Shown here one piece after another: positions 10,556-19,629 of a stretch of 57,305 bases of DNA (within the stretch, counting starts at the first letter, position 1; every line of letters starts with the position of its first letter). The position numbers and the translations under genes were made by a program. The DNA comes from Polynucleobacter meluiroseus (lineage in GTDB: Bacteria > Pseudomonadota > Gammaproteobacteria > Burkholderiales > Burkholderiaceae). The stretch is taken from positions 1-57,305 of the forward strand of contig CAMDUR010000009.1 of NCBI GenBank assembly GCA_945879115.1, given 5' to 3'. The notes beneath the pieces were generated by a model. It made no database searches. It was given only the letters and a program-made list of their open reading frames with translations, and had not been told where the DNA came from.

Positions 10556-11755
10556 ATGGCTTGGTTAGAAAATATAAGAGATTTTGTTTTAAACGGTTTG
10601 GCCAACGGCTATTTAAATTGGTCATGGTGGCAAGTGTTATTGATCACTTTGTTACTAACCCACATCACGATTGCTAGTGTGACGATCTTTTTACATCGTT
10701 GCCAGGCTCATCGCGCATTAGATTTGCATGCGATCCCATCTCATTTTTTTCGTTTCTGGTTATGGTTAACAACAGGTATGGTCACTAAGCAGTGGGCAGC
10801 TATCCATCGCAAGCACCATGCTAAATGTGAAACGATTGATGATCCACATAGCCCTCAAATTCTTGGTATTGAGACTGTATTGTCTCGTGGAGCTGAGTTG
10901 TACCGAGCAGAAGCTAAAAATCAAGAAACGATTGATAAGTTCGGTCACGGTACTCCTGATGACTGGATTGAAAAGAATTTGTATTCTAGATTCCAATGGC
11001 AGGGCGTTGCCTTAATGCTCATTATTGATGTGATTTTATTTGGGGCGTTGGGCCTATCTGTTTGGGCAGTACAAATGTTATGGATCCCAATAACTGCCGC
11101 TGGCATCATCAACGGTATTGGTCACTACTGGGGTTATCGTAACTACGATTGCGTTGATGCCTCTACAAACGTTTTTCCGTTTGGCATTTTGATAGGTGGG
11201 GAAGAGCTACATAACAACCACCATACCTATGCCACAAGCGCTAAGCTTTCTAATAAATGGTACGAGTTTGATATTGGCTGGTTCTATATCCGTACTCTTG
11301 AAATTATGGGTTTAGCAACCGTTAAGAAATTGCCGCCTAAGCCGATTTTGGCGCAGTTAGCTGCGGCTTCAGAAAATACTTTGCAGGCCGTTATTGCTAA
11401 TCGTTATGAAGTGATGGCACGTTATTCAAAAACATTGCGTCAAACCTTTGATGCTGAAGTCGTGCGTGTGAGGGAGTTGGCCAGCCAATACAGTGACCAA
11501 CATCTTTGGTTATACAAAGACGAAGCTAAGCTGACAGCTAATGAGAAAGGCCGCCTTGAGGAACTCATTCTGACAAATAAATCAGTGAGGCTAATGGTTG
11601 AAATGCGTCGTGATTTGGCTTCGCTGTGGGAGCGCTCACACGTGACTAAAGAACAGTTGACTACACAGCTACAAGCGTGGTGCCAAAGAGCTGAAACGAG
11701 TGGTATGGCAGGCTTGCAAGACTTCTCCTTACGCTTACGTCGCTATACGATCTAA
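10556..11755 (+). CDS. Membrane fatty-acid (acyl-CoA delta-9 type) desaturase
   Basis: Di-iron integral membrane desaturase introducing a double bond into acyl chains, probably for membrane fluidity. The three histidine boxes are present: HRCQAH near residue 46, HRKHH near residue 83 and HNNHH near residue 221, interleaved with hydrophobic segments. A C-terminal soluble region of about 130 residues, rich in charged helices, follows the last box. I start at the ATG at 10556 because GAGG lies 11 nt upstream; the open frame continues 14 codons to a TTG at 10514 but that would overlap the likely promoter. Donor (acyl-CoA or phospholipid) cannot be told from sequence. Confidence 0.92.
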   Translation: MAWLENIRDFVLNGLANGYLNWSWWQVLLITLLLTHITIASVTIFLHRCQAHRALDLHAIPSHFFRFWLWLTTGMVTKQWAAIHRKHHAKCETIDDPHSPQILGIETVLSRGAELYRAEAKNQETIDKFGHGTPDDWIEKNLYSRFQWQGVALMLIIDVILFGALGLSVWAVQMLWIPITAAGIINGIGHYWGYRNYDCVDASTNVFPFGILIGGEELHNNHHTYATSAKLSNKWYEFDIGWFYIRTLEIMGLATVKKLPPKPILAQLAAASENTLQAVIANRYEVMARYSKTLRQTFDAEVVRVRELASQYSDQHLWLYKDEAKLTANEKGRLEELILTNKSVRLMVEMRRDLASLWERSHVTKEQLTTQLQAWCQRAETSGMAGLQDFSLRLRRYTI

Positions 11756-11779
11756 GTTACCTTAGGTGGGAGTACCCAA

Positions 11780-11810
11780 AAATAAAGCCCGCTAGAAGCG
11801 GGCTTTATTT
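11780..11810. terminator. Bidirectional intrinsic terminator between desaturase and rpmG
   Basis: AAATAAAGCCCGC and GCGGGCTTTATTT pair perfectly around TAGAA. The A/T flanks give a U-rich tail in either direction, so it can stop transcripts from the plus-strand desaturase and the minus-strand rpmBG. Confidence 0.85.
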
Positions 11811-11826
11811 CTGAAGCAAAGTTTAA

Positions 11827-11994
11827 TTACTTAATCTTTGTCTCTTTGTATGAAACGTGCTTACGAACTTTTGGATCAAACTTCATAATTTCCATTTTTT
11901 CAGGCATGTTACGTTTGTTTTTTGTAGTCGTATAGAAGTGACCTGTACCAGCTGTCGACTCTAACTTGATTTTTTCGCGTCCACCTTTAGCCAT
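11827..11994 (-). CDS. rpmG: 50S ribosomal protein L33
   Basis: Small basic 55-residue protein of the large subunit, beginning [14 protein letters not shown] and ending YKETKIK. It is the cysteine-free form: the positions holding CxxC pairs in zinc-binding L33 are absent ([10 protein letters not shown] instead). It follows rpmB by 11 bases, the universal rpmB-rpmG pairing, and is likely translated from the same mRNA. Confidence 0.96.
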   Translation of the reverse strand: MAKGGREKIKLESTAGTGHFYTTTKNKRNMPEKMEIMKFDPKVRKHVSYKETKIK

Positions 11995-12005
11995 TTTGCT
12001 GCTCC

Positions 12006-12239
12006 TTAGATTTCACCGCGAGCACGCAAATCAGCTAAAACAGCGTCAATGCCTACTTTATCGATCATGCGAAGACCGGCATTGGCGATGCGTAAGCTCA
12101 CCCAACGGTTTTCTGATTCAACCCAAAAACGACGATTTTGCAAGTTTGGCAAAAAGCGACGTTTTGTCTTATTGTTTGCATGGGAAACATTGTTGCCGAC
12201 CATCGGCTTCTTCCCGGTGACTTGGCATACTCTTGCCAT
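12006..12239 (-). CDS. rpmB: 50S ribosomal protein L28
   Basis: Large-subunit protein of 77 residues with the family's [20 protein letters not shown] start and the [15 protein letters not shown] core. The ATG at 12239 follows an AAGGAG-type site; the frame stays open for 20 codons upstream but that reading has no ribosome site and would cross the promoter. First gene of the rpmB-rpmG pair. Confidence 0.96.
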   Translation of the reverse strand: MARVCQVTGKKPMVGNNVSHANNKTKRRFLPNLQNRRFWVESENRWVSLRIANAGLRMIDKVGIDAVLADLRARGEI

Positions 12240-12269
12240 GACACGCTCCTTAAAGTGCGAAAAGAGAAG

Positions 12270-12278
12270 ATTGTAGCA
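12270..12278 (-). promoter_or_regulatory. Extended -10 promoter of rpmB-rpmG
   Basis: On the minus strand TGCTACAAT (hexamer TACAAT at 12270-12275) lies about 30 nt before the rpmB ATG. The identical nonamer stands before rpsU at 44651-44659. No clear -35 is seen. Confidence 0.5.
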
Positions 12279-12384
12279 GGTGGTTAAAAAGTATTCCACT
12301 CCCTTGTATGTTTATTTACTAATAAATCAAAAAATAACTCAAATAAACATCAAATTAAGTTAGTGCTTACTATCAATAGGTTAT

Positions 12385-13062
12385 CTATTTAGGCATTATT
12401 TTTAGGTCCGTTAAAGACACTGCCCCGTGTCTAGCTACGATGCAGTGATCCAGTAGCTGGATGTCAATTAATTTCAGGGCATCATGCAAAGACTTAGTAA
12501 GTTCCAAATCAGCTTGGCTGGGCTCCAAGTAGCCGCTTGGGTGATTGTGCGCAATGATCAGATAACTAGCATTTCTTAATAAACATTCTTTAGCAATTTC
12601 TCGAATATGGACAGTTGTTTCGGCAATCGAACCTCTAAAAATCTCATGACAGTTGATTAATCGAAGGTGATGATCAAGATAAAGACAAACAAATACCTCA
12701 TGTTCCTTATGGCCAATAAGTGAAATAAGGTAGTTTTTAACTAAACCTGTAGATGACAACACGTTCTCTTGTTTTAATTTCTCAAGGAAACTTCTTTGGA
12801 CTAGTTCGTAAATAACTTTGAGTTGAGACCACTTCGCAACCCCAATACCCTTAAATTGAATCAAATCATCATAATTTGCATTCAAAATCGCACTGATAGA
12901 TCCAAATTTATCCAGCAACCGAATTGAAAGAGCTAATGAGTTTTCCCCTGGACTGCCAGTTCTCAAGAGGATCGATAGGAGTTCAGCATCATTCATTTGG
13001 TCGGGACCTTTAGAAAGCAACTTCTCTCTAGGTCGAAGTTCGCCAGGAAAAACATTTTTAAT
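12385..13062 (-). CDS. radC: RadC family (JAB/MPN-domain) protein, no canonical start codon
   Basis: The C-terminal two thirds carry the RadC metalloprotease-like domain with the JAMM-type motif HNHPSG plus a Ser/Asp further on, preceded by a helix-hairpin-helix (FKGIGVAKWSQL). The N-terminal signature ELRPREKL is intact, but no in-frame ATG, GTG or TTG lies upstream of it until deep inside the antisense strand of fkpB. I provisionally place the start at the ATT codon at 13062, which gives 225 residues (E. coli RadC has 222) and a natural-looking N-terminus. The first usual start codon (TTG, 13020) would cut into the signature. Function in this family is unsettled despite the name. Confidence 0.7.
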   Translation of the reverse strand: MKNVFPGELRPREKLLSKGPDQMNDAELLSILLRTGSPGENSLALSIRLLDKFGSISAILNANYDDLIQFKGIGVAKWSQLKVIYELVQRSFLEKLKQENVLSSTGLVKNYLISLIGHKEHEVFVCLYLDHHLRLINCHEIFRGSIAETTVHIREIAKECLLRNASYLIIAHNHPSGYLEPSQADLELTKSLHDALKLIDIQLLDHCIVARHGAVSLTDLKIMPK

Positions 13063-13101
13063 TCTTTGAACAGATTTCTCAAGGGTAGTTAAAATGCCAC
13101 T

Positions 13102-13566
13102 ATGACGAATACAAATGTGGCCAGCGGTCCCGTAGTTACCGCAACATCTTTCTTGACCCTTAACTACCGAATCATCCTTCCCGAGGGAGGAGATTTGGTC
13201 AATACTTTTGAGGATAAGCCCGCTACCTTGTTGATGGGCACTGGACAATTCTCTCCAAGCCTGGAAGAAGTTATGGTTGGCATGGTTAATGGTGAAAGAA
13301 AAACATTCACACTTGAGCCTGAAGTAGCTTTTGGCTTGAAGAATCCAGATTTGATCAGAGAAGTTTCTTTGTCGACCTTGAGAGAAAATAGTTCGCCAGA
13401 AGAAGAGTATTTGCCAGGCGATATGATTGAATTCAATGCTCCTAATGGTGCTAAGTACTCTGGCACCTTGGTTTCGATCAACGAAGACTCTGCTATGTTT
13501 GACTTCAACCATCCTTTGGCTGGAAAAACTGTTCAGTTTGAAGTAGAAATTATTGGCATCCTTTAA
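13102..13566 (+). CDS. fkpB: FKBP-type peptidyl-prolyl cis-trans isomerase, SlpA/FkpB type
   Basis: Proline isomerase of the SlyD-like FKBP subgroup. It has the FKBP half (LNYRI, EDKPATLLMGTGQFSPSLEE, VMVGMVNGERKTF) interrupted by an insert-in-flap region (residues about 75-125) and closing with FDFNHPLAGKTVQFEVEIIGI. It lacks the His-rich metal tail of SlyD. It is 3 bases upstream of ispH, the same fkpB-ispH pairing seen in enterobacteria, and is divergent from radC. Start ATG at 13102; the Shine-Dalgarno is weak. Confidence 0.9.
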   Translation: MTNTNVASGPVVTATSFLTLNYRIILPEGGDLVNTFEDKPATLLMGTGQFSPSLEEVMVGMVNGERKTFTLEPEVAFGLKNPDLIREVSLSTLRENSSPEEEYLPGDMIEFNAPNGAKYSGTLVSINEDSAMFDFNHPLAGKTVQFEVEIIGIL

Positions 13567-13569
13567 TAG

Positions 13570-14550
13570 ATGAATCAAACAAATCAACTTTTGCCTCAAG
13601 CAAGCAGCGATGGATTTGATGGCGAAATTGTCTTGGCACAACCAAGAGGATTTTGTGCTGGGGTTGATCGGGCGATCACGATTGTTGAGCAAGCTCTTCA
13701 AAAATTTGGGGCACCTATTTATGTTCGCCATGAAATTGTGCACAACGCTTATGTTGTCAGTGATTTGCGCTCTAAAGGCGCAGTGTTTATAGATGATTTG
13801 AAAGATGTACCTTTTGGCAATACAGTCATTTTTAGTGCACACGGTGTTTCGCCAGCAATTAAGCAAGAAGCAGAAGAGCGTGGCTTGAAAATATTTGATG
13901 CCACTTGCCCTTTGGTCACTAAAGTGCATGTTGAAGTGGGAAAAATGCGTAGAGATGGCTTGCATATCATCATGATTGGTCATCGAGGTCATCCTGAAGT
14001 TGAGGGCACCATGGGCCAGGCACCAGATGGCATCGAACTTGTAGAAAGCATCGATGACGTTGAATCATTATCTTTGCCGGCAAATAGTAAAGTCGCATAC
14101 GTCACTCAAACAACTCTATCGGTGGATGAGACTAAGGAAATTGTTGAAGCTTTAAAGAGAAAATTTCCAGAAATCGCCCAGCCTAAAAAGCAGGATATTT
14201 GTTACGCTACTCAAAATCGCCAAGACGCCGTTAAATTCATGGCACCACAAGTTGATTTAGTTATTGTGGTGGGTAGTCCTAATAGCTCGAACTCTAATCG
14301 TTTGAGAGAATTATCTGAAAAATTAGGAGTTATTTCCTACATGGTTGATCACCCAAGCCAGCTCAATCCCGAATGGTTTTTGGGTAAAAAGCGAATTGGT
14401 CTTACGGCTGGAGCATCAGCACCTGAAAGTCTGGCGCAATCAATCATCGAGCGCATTAAAGAAATGGGGCCAAGAAGTGTTCGTGTTCTTGATGGCATTA
14501 CTGAGAACACGGAATTTCCTCTACCCAAGGGCTTATCTCAAAAGTCTTAG
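13570..14550 (+). CDS. ispH: 4-hydroxy-3-methylbut-2-enyl diphosphate reductase
   Basis: Last enzyme of the MEP isoprenoid pathway, a [4Fe-4S] protein reducing HMBPP to IPP and DMAPP. The three cluster cysteines are in RGFCAGVDRA, DATCPLVTKVH and QDICYATQNRQ. HGVSP and the catalytic-region TQTTLS are also present. Length 326 is typical. It is co-directional with fkpB and ends before a strong hairpin terminator. dxs and ispA, other isoprenoid genes, lie 26 kb away in this window. Confidence 0.97.
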   Translation: MNQTNQLLPQASSDGFDGEIVLAQPRGFCAGVDRAITIVEQALQKFGAPIYVRHEIVHNAYVVSDLRSKGAVFIDDLKDVPFGNTVIFSAHGVSPAIKQEAEERGLKIFDATCPLVTKVHVEVGKMRRDGLHIIMIGHRGHPEVEGTMGQAPDGIELVESIDDVESLSLPANSKVAYVTQTTLSVDETKEIVEALKRKFPEIAQPKKQDICYATQNRQDAVKFMAPQVDLVIVVGSPNSSNSNRLRELSEKLGVISYMVDHPSQLNPEWFLGKKRIGLTAGASAPESLAQSIIERIKEMGPRSVRVLDGITENTEFPLPKGLSQKS

Positions 14551-14552
14551 GT

Positions 14553-14587
14553 AATAAAAAACGCCTTTTAAAAAGGCGTTTTTTATT
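14553..14587. terminator. Bidirectional intrinsic terminator between ispH and argD
   Basis: AATAAAAAACGCCTTTT pairs with AAAAGGCGTTTTTTATT across a minimal loop. The A-run and T-run make it usable by ispH on the plus strand and argD on the minus strand. Confidence 0.9.
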
Positions 14588-14640
14588 AATTCAGGATTAA
14601 AGGGTTAATCTAAGTTAACCATGACAAGCCAGGAAAAATA

Positions 14641-15840
14641 CTATTTCATTGATTGAATAACTGTTCTTAGCATATCTACCATTTGTTTGAGTTCTTCACG
14701 ACTGATATTTAATGCTGGCATAAAGCGAAGTAAATTGGGTCGAGGCGAATTCAGTAGCAGTCCAAGAGGCTCTAAGTTACGAGCGCGCTCAACAATCTCT
14801 GGCCCAATATCGCCATTTAGCTTAAATGCTCTCAGTAGGCCTTCACCTCGTTCACCGTCATGACCTAACTCGTCACTTAGCTTGAGTAATAATTCACTTA
14901 AGTAAGCGCCTTTTGATCTAACTTCCTCCAAAAAACCAGGGGCTAATAATTGATTGATGACACTGCAACCAACTGCAGTCATCAATGGATTGCCGTTATA
15001 AGTGCCTCCTTGATCGCCTGGCTCAAAACAAGCCACTTCATCGGTGGCCAATAGAGCTGCAAGCGGTACACCGCCGCCAATACCTTTACCAAGGCTCATG
15101 ATGTCAGGTTCGATGTCATACAACTGGTGTGCAAATAGCTTACCTGTTCGTCCGCATCCAGCCTGAACCTCATCAACAATTAGTAAAATATTATTCTTCT
15201 TGGTGAGTGCGCGAAGGTCGCGCATAAATTTATGATCGGCTGGAATAACGCCACCTTCACCTTGAACAGGTTCAAGCATCACGGCCACAGTTTTATCTGT
15301 GATCAGTTTTTCAACAGAAGCAAGATCATTCAACTCTGCTTTGGGGAAGCCGGGCACTTGAGGTGCAAACATCGTGCCCCAACCTTCCTTACCTGAAGCA
15401 CTCATGGTAGCTATTGTTCTGCCATGGAAGCTATGATTGAAGGTGATGATTTCAAAGGCGTGATTTTTATGTAGCTTGCCCCACTTACGTGCTAATTTAA
15501 TGGCACCCTCGTTGGCCTCTGCACCACTGTTAGCGAAGAAAACTTTATCAAAGCAGCTATTGCTAGTTAATAAGTTAGACAACTCAATCATAGGTGGATT
15601 GTAAAAAGCAGGGCTAGGATTTATTACTTTCCTAGCTTGTTCATTCAGCGCAGCGATGATGCCAGGGTTGGAGTGGCCAAGACAGTTAACTGCCCAACCT
15701 TGTAAAAAATCAAGATATTTTTTCCCATGATCGTCTACCAACCATGAACCCTGACCTTCAACAAACATAATCTCTGGTCGCTTAGTGATGTACATCACTG
15801 AGTGAGTGTCAATTTTGTCTTGCAGTGTTGTAGTGTTCAT
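14641..15840 (-). CDS. argD: Acetylornithine aminotransferase
   Basis: PLP-dependent class III aminotransferase converting N-acetylglutamate semialdehyde to N-acetylornithine in arginine synthesis; related enzymes also act in the lysine pathway. The pattern is complete: FANSGAEANEGAIKLARK (PLP phosphate), HSFHGRT, EPVQGEGGV, IVDEVQAGCGRTG and the Schiff-base lysine in SLGKGIGGG. Length 399 is standard. It lies 24 bases downstream of a ferredoxin-type reductase on the same strand, so the two may share a transcript, though no metabolic link is evident. Confidence 0.92.
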   Translation of the reverse strand: MNTTTLQDKIDTHSVMYITKRPEIMFVEGQGSWLVDDHGKKYLDFLQGWAVNCLGHSNPGIIAALNEQARKVINPSPAFYNPPMIELSNLLTSNSCFDKVFFANSGAEANEGAIKLARKWGKLHKNHAFEIITFNHSFHGRTIATMSASGKEGWGTMFAPQVPGFPKAELNDLASVEKLITDKTVAVMLEPVQGEGGVIPADHKFMRDLRALTKKNNILLIVDEVQAGCGRTGKLFAHQLYDIEPDIMSLGKGIGGGVPLAALLATDEVACFEPGDQGGTYNGNPLMTAVGCSVINQLLAPGFLEEVRSKGAYLSELLLKLSDELGHDGERGEGLLRAFKLNGDIGPEIVERARNLEPLGLLLNSPRPNLLRFMPALNISREELKQMVDMLRTVIQSMK

Positions 15841-15864
15841 AGTCTTTTACAAAGCCCAAATTAG

Positions 15865-16929
15865 TTAAGAAGGGGTATTACTGAGAGCGGCTTTTTTTGC
15901 TAAATCAGCTGCAGATGTAAATGCATCTGAATAAAACTCATCTTCTGGTAATTGACATTTTGCTACAAAATCGTTTTTAGCTGATTCAACAACGATAGGG
16001 GCGCCGCATGCATATACCTGATGGCCTGACATATCAGGATTATCAACCATTGCTGCTTGGTGAACAAAGCCAGTTCTTCCGGTCCAGGCATCCTCAGGCA
16101 AATCATCGGACGTTACGGGAATATACTCAAATCCAGGCATCTCTTTGGCCCAAGATAGGCACAAATCATGACGGTAAAGATCTTTTGGTCGACGGCCACC
16201 CCAGTAAAGTTTGATAGGGCGCTTAATACCTTCATGGCGCATATGCTCAATGATTCCCCTGATTGGGGCAAAGCCTGTGCCTGAGGCAATAAAAATGATG
16301 GGTTTAACTGAGTCACGAAGAATAAAGCTACCCATTGGTCCTTCGAAGCGCAGGATGTCTTTTTCTTTCATCATCGTGCCTGACTCTGTCGTTCCAAAAA
16401 CAAAATCTGTAAATGAACCGCCCGGCATATGCCTGATGTGTAACTCAAGAGGACCATCTTCATGTGGAGCACTTGCCAAAGAGTAAGCGCGGCGCTTGTC
16501 CTTAAGTAAAAACTCGAGGTATTGACCTGCCAAAAACTGAAACTTTTCAGTTGCTGGTAGTTGTAGCTTCACAATTACAACGTCATCTGTGACGCGTTCT
16601 AGGCTGCTAACTCGGCAAGGTACTTTTTTGATAGCAATGTCACCAGCACCCTCAACCTCTTTGACGTCAATAACGCAATCAGATTGAGCCTTGGCACAGC
16701 AAAAAAGAGCAGCCCCATTAAATGCTTCCTCAGGGGGTAAAGCCTTCTCACTATGGTTGCCATGTGTTACCTGACCCGACTCAACTTTCCCCTTGCATGA
16801 GCCACAAGCTCCATTTTTGCAACCATAAGGTAAATTAATGCCTTGTTTAAGTGCAGCCTCTAAAACTGATTCGTCGCTATTAGCAGTAAATGTTTTTCCG
16901 CTATTTTTAATGGTAATTTGGTAAGACAC
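15865..16929 (-). CDS. 2Fe-2S/FAD/NAD(P)H oxidoreductase, glucoseen-reductase-like
   Basis: A single-chain electron-transfer reductase. Residues 1-90 are a plant-type ferredoxin domain with cluster cysteines in YGCKNGACGSC and a fourth in FCCAKA. An FAD-binding barrel (RRAYSLAS) and an NAD(P)-binding domain (GTGFAPIRGI, ending YACGAP and DEFYSDAF) follow. Burkholderiales homologues are usually called CDP-6-deoxy-delta-3,4-glucoseen reductase (AscD-like), but no deoxysugar gene is nearby, so the electron acceptor is unknown. It precedes argD and is divergent from the SDR gene at 16965. Confidence 0.85.
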   Translation of the reverse strand: MSYQITIKNSGKTFTANSDESVLEAALKQGINLPYGCKNGACGSCKGKVESGQVTHGNHSEKALPPEEAFNGAALFCCAKAQSDCVIDVKEVEGAGDIAIKKVPCRVSSLERVTDDVVIVKLQLPATEKFQFLAGQYLEFLLKDKRRAYSLASAPHEDGPLELHIRHMPGGSFTDFVFGTTESGTMMKEKDILRFEGPMGSFILRDSVKPIIFIASGTGFAPIRGIIEHMRHEGIKRPIKLYWGGRRPKDLYRHDLCLSWAKEMPGFEYIPVTSDDLPEDAWTGRTGFVHQAAMVDNPDMSGHQVYACGAPIVVESAKNDFVAKCQLPEDEFYSDAFTSAADLAKKAALSNTPS

Positions 16930-16964
16930 TGACTTTCCTTTTTTAAAGCATTACGATTGAGCAT

Positions 16965-17852
16965 ATGCAACGTTTAGGTAAACCTAGAATATTGATCATT
17001 GGCTGCGGCGACGTGGGCCTGCGATTGTTATCTTTGTTAAAAAAGAAATATAGGGTATTTGCCCTTACTTCCTCTTTAGAAAGGTTTAACTCATTAAGAG
17101 AGGCGGGCGCAATTCCGATTTATGGAAATTTAGACCAACCTTCAACCTTATGGCGTTTATCGCAGTTAGCCCAGCAGGTGGTCCATTTGGCACCACCACC
17201 TATGCAGGGCCAAGAAGATACACGAACGCGCAACTTACTCAGGATTTTATCCCAGCACAGAGGATTTATCAGGCAACTGACTTATATTAGTACAACGGGC
17301 GTCTATGGAGACTGTGGAGGCTCAGTTATTAATGAAACTCACCCTACTAAACCTAGAAGCGCTCGAGCAATCAGGAGGGTCTCTGCTGAGGCTCAAATCC
17401 GAGCTTGGAGTCTTGCTGAGGGTGTTAAAACTAGTATTCTTCGCGTTCCTGGTATTTACGCTGGTGATCGTTTGCCTATCGAGCGCCTGAAAAAGCATTC
17501 CCCAGCTCTTTTGCCTGAGGAGGACGTTTATACCAATCATATCCATGCAGACGATTTAGCAAGATTGATTATTTATGCGATGAATAGAGCACCTACACAG
17601 CGCTTAATTAATGCGTGCGATGATAGTCAGATGAAGATGGGTGATTATTTTGACCTGGTTGCCGAATCATTTGATCTACCCAAGCCTCCGAGATTAAAAA
17701 AGGTCGATTTAGCGAAAATCTTAGATCCAATGATGCTGTCTTTTATGAGCGAGTCAAGGCGCATTCAGAACCATCGATTAGATGAATTGCGCTTTCGACT
17801 TCAATACCCCACTGTTGAAAGCTTCTTAAGCACTACTTCCAAGTGTCTTTAA
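16965..17852 (+). CDS. Atypical extended SDR / NAD-dependent epimerase-like protein
   Basis: A Rossmann-fold protein of 295 residues with the dinucleotide loop IIGCGDVGLRLL near residue 11 and STTGVYGD near residue 109. Extended SDR enzymes place a YxxxK active site about 25-30 residues later; here that place reads ARAIRRVSAEAQI, without the tyrosine. It therefore belongs with YeeZ-like atypical members and may not act as a classical epimerase. Substrate is unknown. Its 3' end overlaps the glnS 3' end by 20 bp on the opposite strand. Confidence 0.75.
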   Translation: MQRLGKPRILIIGCGDVGLRLLSLLKKKYRVFALTSSLERFNSLREAGAIPIYGNLDQPSTLWRLSQLAQQVVHLAPPPMQGQEDTRTRNLLRILSQHRGFIRQLTYISTTGVYGDCGGSVINETHPTKPRSARAIRRVSAEAQIRAWSLAEGVKTSILRVPGIYAGDRLPIERLKKHSPALLPEEDVYTNHIHADDLARLIIYAMNRAPTQRLINACDDSQMKMGDYFDLVAESFDLPKPPRLKKVDLAKILDPMMLSFMSESRRIQNHRLDELRFRLQYPTVESFLSTTSKCL

Positions 17853-19614
17853 GTCCCACGCAGAAATTGAACACAGGGGTTTGATCGCTATGATCAATAC
17901 GATCTGCTACAAAGTAACCGTGACGCTCAAACTGGAAGCGTTGCTCTGGCGGTATATGGCCAAGGCCGGCCTCTAAATAAGCAGTCACCACTTTTTTTGA
18001 GTTTGGATTAATGGCATCTAAGAAGTTTTTATCACCACTATCCGGGTGAGGATCAGTAAATAGTCGATCATAAATTCGGACTTCAGCTTTTATAGCATTT
18101 TTAGCATTGACCCAGTGAAGGTTGCCTTTAACCTTGTAGTTATTAGATTCTGGCGTACCGCTCTTACTATCTGCGAAGTACTGTGCACGAATCGCAACCA
18201 CCTTGCCGTTACTGTCTTTATCGTAACCAGTGCATTCAATTACAAATCCATGACGTAGTCGAACACGACTTCCTGATTGACCATCTATTGGAGGATAAAG
18301 TCTGAAGAACCCTTTAACAGGTTCCAGCATGAAGTCATCTTCCTCAATCCATAACTCTTTACTTAGAGTAAATTCTCGCCGACCCCAATCCTCATGAAGA
18401 GGGTGCTTGGGTGCCGAGCAAAGTTCCTCGGTCTGTTCATCAAAATTATCCAATATCAATTTGAGAGGCTTTAATACCGCAAAAGCTCTTTGAGCTTTAG
18501 TATCCAAATCATCTCGTAGCGCTTGCTCTAAGACCGACATATCAATCCAGCTATCTGCCTTAGATACACCAATACGTTCGCAGAACAAACGAATACTCTC
18601 AGGCGTGAAACCTCTACGACGAACACCTACAATCGTTGGCATTCTTGGGTCATCCCATCCATCAACAAGCTTCTCCTCAACTAACTGGAGCAATTTACGT
18701 TTACTAGTAATTGCATACGTGAGATTTAAGCGAGCAAATTCATACTGTTTAGGAAGTGGATCTTTAAAGACCCCTGCCTCTTTTAACGCTTCCAAAACCC
18801 AGTCGTAGAGTGGACGATTGTTTTCAAACTCAAGAGTACAAATAGAGTGGGTAATGTTTTCAATAGCATCTGAAATACAGTGCGTAAAGTCATAAAGTGG
18901 GTAGATGCACCATTTATCACCAGTTCGGTGATGATGCGCGTGACGTATTCTATAAATAACGGGATCGCGCATCACAATATTTGGATGAGACATATCGATT
19001 TTCAGTCTCAAGACATGGGTGCCATCAAGATATTTGCCGGCTTTCATATCTCTGAAGAGCTCAAGATTCTCTGAGATGCTGCGGTTTCTAAAAGGGCTGT
19101 TGGTACCCAATTGGCCAAAATTGCCACGGTTTTTATGAATTTCATCAGCTGACTGACTATCAACAAAAGCCTTGCCCGCTTCAATGAGAGTTTCTGCAAA
19201 AGCGTACAACTGGTCAAAGTAATCGCTTGCATAGTGTTGGTGAGTTACACCATCCTGCACCCAATCAAAGCCTAACCAATTAACAGCATCAATGATGCTA
19301 TCTACATATTCAGTTTCTTCCTTGCTCGGATTAGTGTCATCAAATCGCATGTTACAGCGAGCCCCATTAGGAGCTTGTGCGTAATCTCTTGCTAAGCCGA
19401 AATTCAAACAAATACTTTTAGCATGACCGATGTGAAGGTAACCATTTGGCTCAGGGGGAAAGCGAGTAATAAGGCTAGGCATTGCTTTGCCACCCTGATC
19501 TTGGCGATTTTTGTATTTACCGCTAGCTAAGTCAGAATCAATAATTTGGCGCAAAAAATTCGAGACCTCTGGGGTCTCGAATTTTGAAGGAATTGGGTTC
19601 TTCTTTTCAGACAT
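17833..19614 (-). CDS. glnS: Glutaminyl-tRNA synthetase
   Basis: Class I synthetase charging tRNA-Gln directly, so this organism need not rely on the Glu-tRNA amidotransferase route for glutamine. PPEPNGYLHIGHAKS near residue 54 is the HIGH region; the KMSKS loop appears as ITSKRK near residue 303. The anticodon-binding beta-barrels fill the C-terminal half. Length 593 slightly exceeds E. coli GlnS (554) owing to an N-terminal extension of about 25 residues. It starts near 19614 with MSEKKN. tctA ends 15 bases upstream, so transcription may run through from the tct genes. Confidence 0.96.
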   Translation of the reverse strand: MSEKKNPIPSKFETPEVSNFLRQIIDSDLASGKYKNRQDQGGKAMPSLITRFPPEPNGYLHIGHAKSICLNFGLARDYAQAPNGARCNMRFDDTNPSKEETEYVDSIIDAVNWLGFDWVQDGVTHQHYASDYFDQLYAFAETLIEAGKAFVDSQSADEIHKNRGNFGQLGTNSPFRNRSISENLELFRDMKAGKYLDGTHVLRLKIDMSHPNIVMRDPVIYRIRHAHHHRTGDKWCIYPLYDFTHCISDAIENITHSICTLEFENNRPLYDWVLEALKEAGVFKDPLPKQYEFARLNLTYAITSKRKLLQLVEEKLVDGWDDPRMPTIVGVRRRGFTPESIRLFCERIGVSKADSWIDMSVLEQALRDDLDTKAQRAFAVLKPLKLILDNFDEQTEELCSAPKHPLHEDWGRREFTLSKELWIEEDDFMLEPVKGFFRLYPPIDGQSGSRVRLRHGFVIECTGYDKDSNGKVVAIRAQYFADSKSGTPESNNYKVKGNLHWVNAKNAIKAEVRIYDRLFTDPHPDSGDKNFLDAINPNSKKVVTAYLEAGLGHIPPEQRFQFERHGYFVADRIDHSDQTPVFNFCVGLKDTWK

Positions 19615-19629
19615 ACCCGTATTGTAGAT

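Noticed and set aside
13096..13992. Long minus-strand extension of the radC reading frame
   Set aside because: It runs antisense through fkpB and the start of ispH, which are clearly coding on the plus strand; the extension has no family resemblance and no ribosome site.
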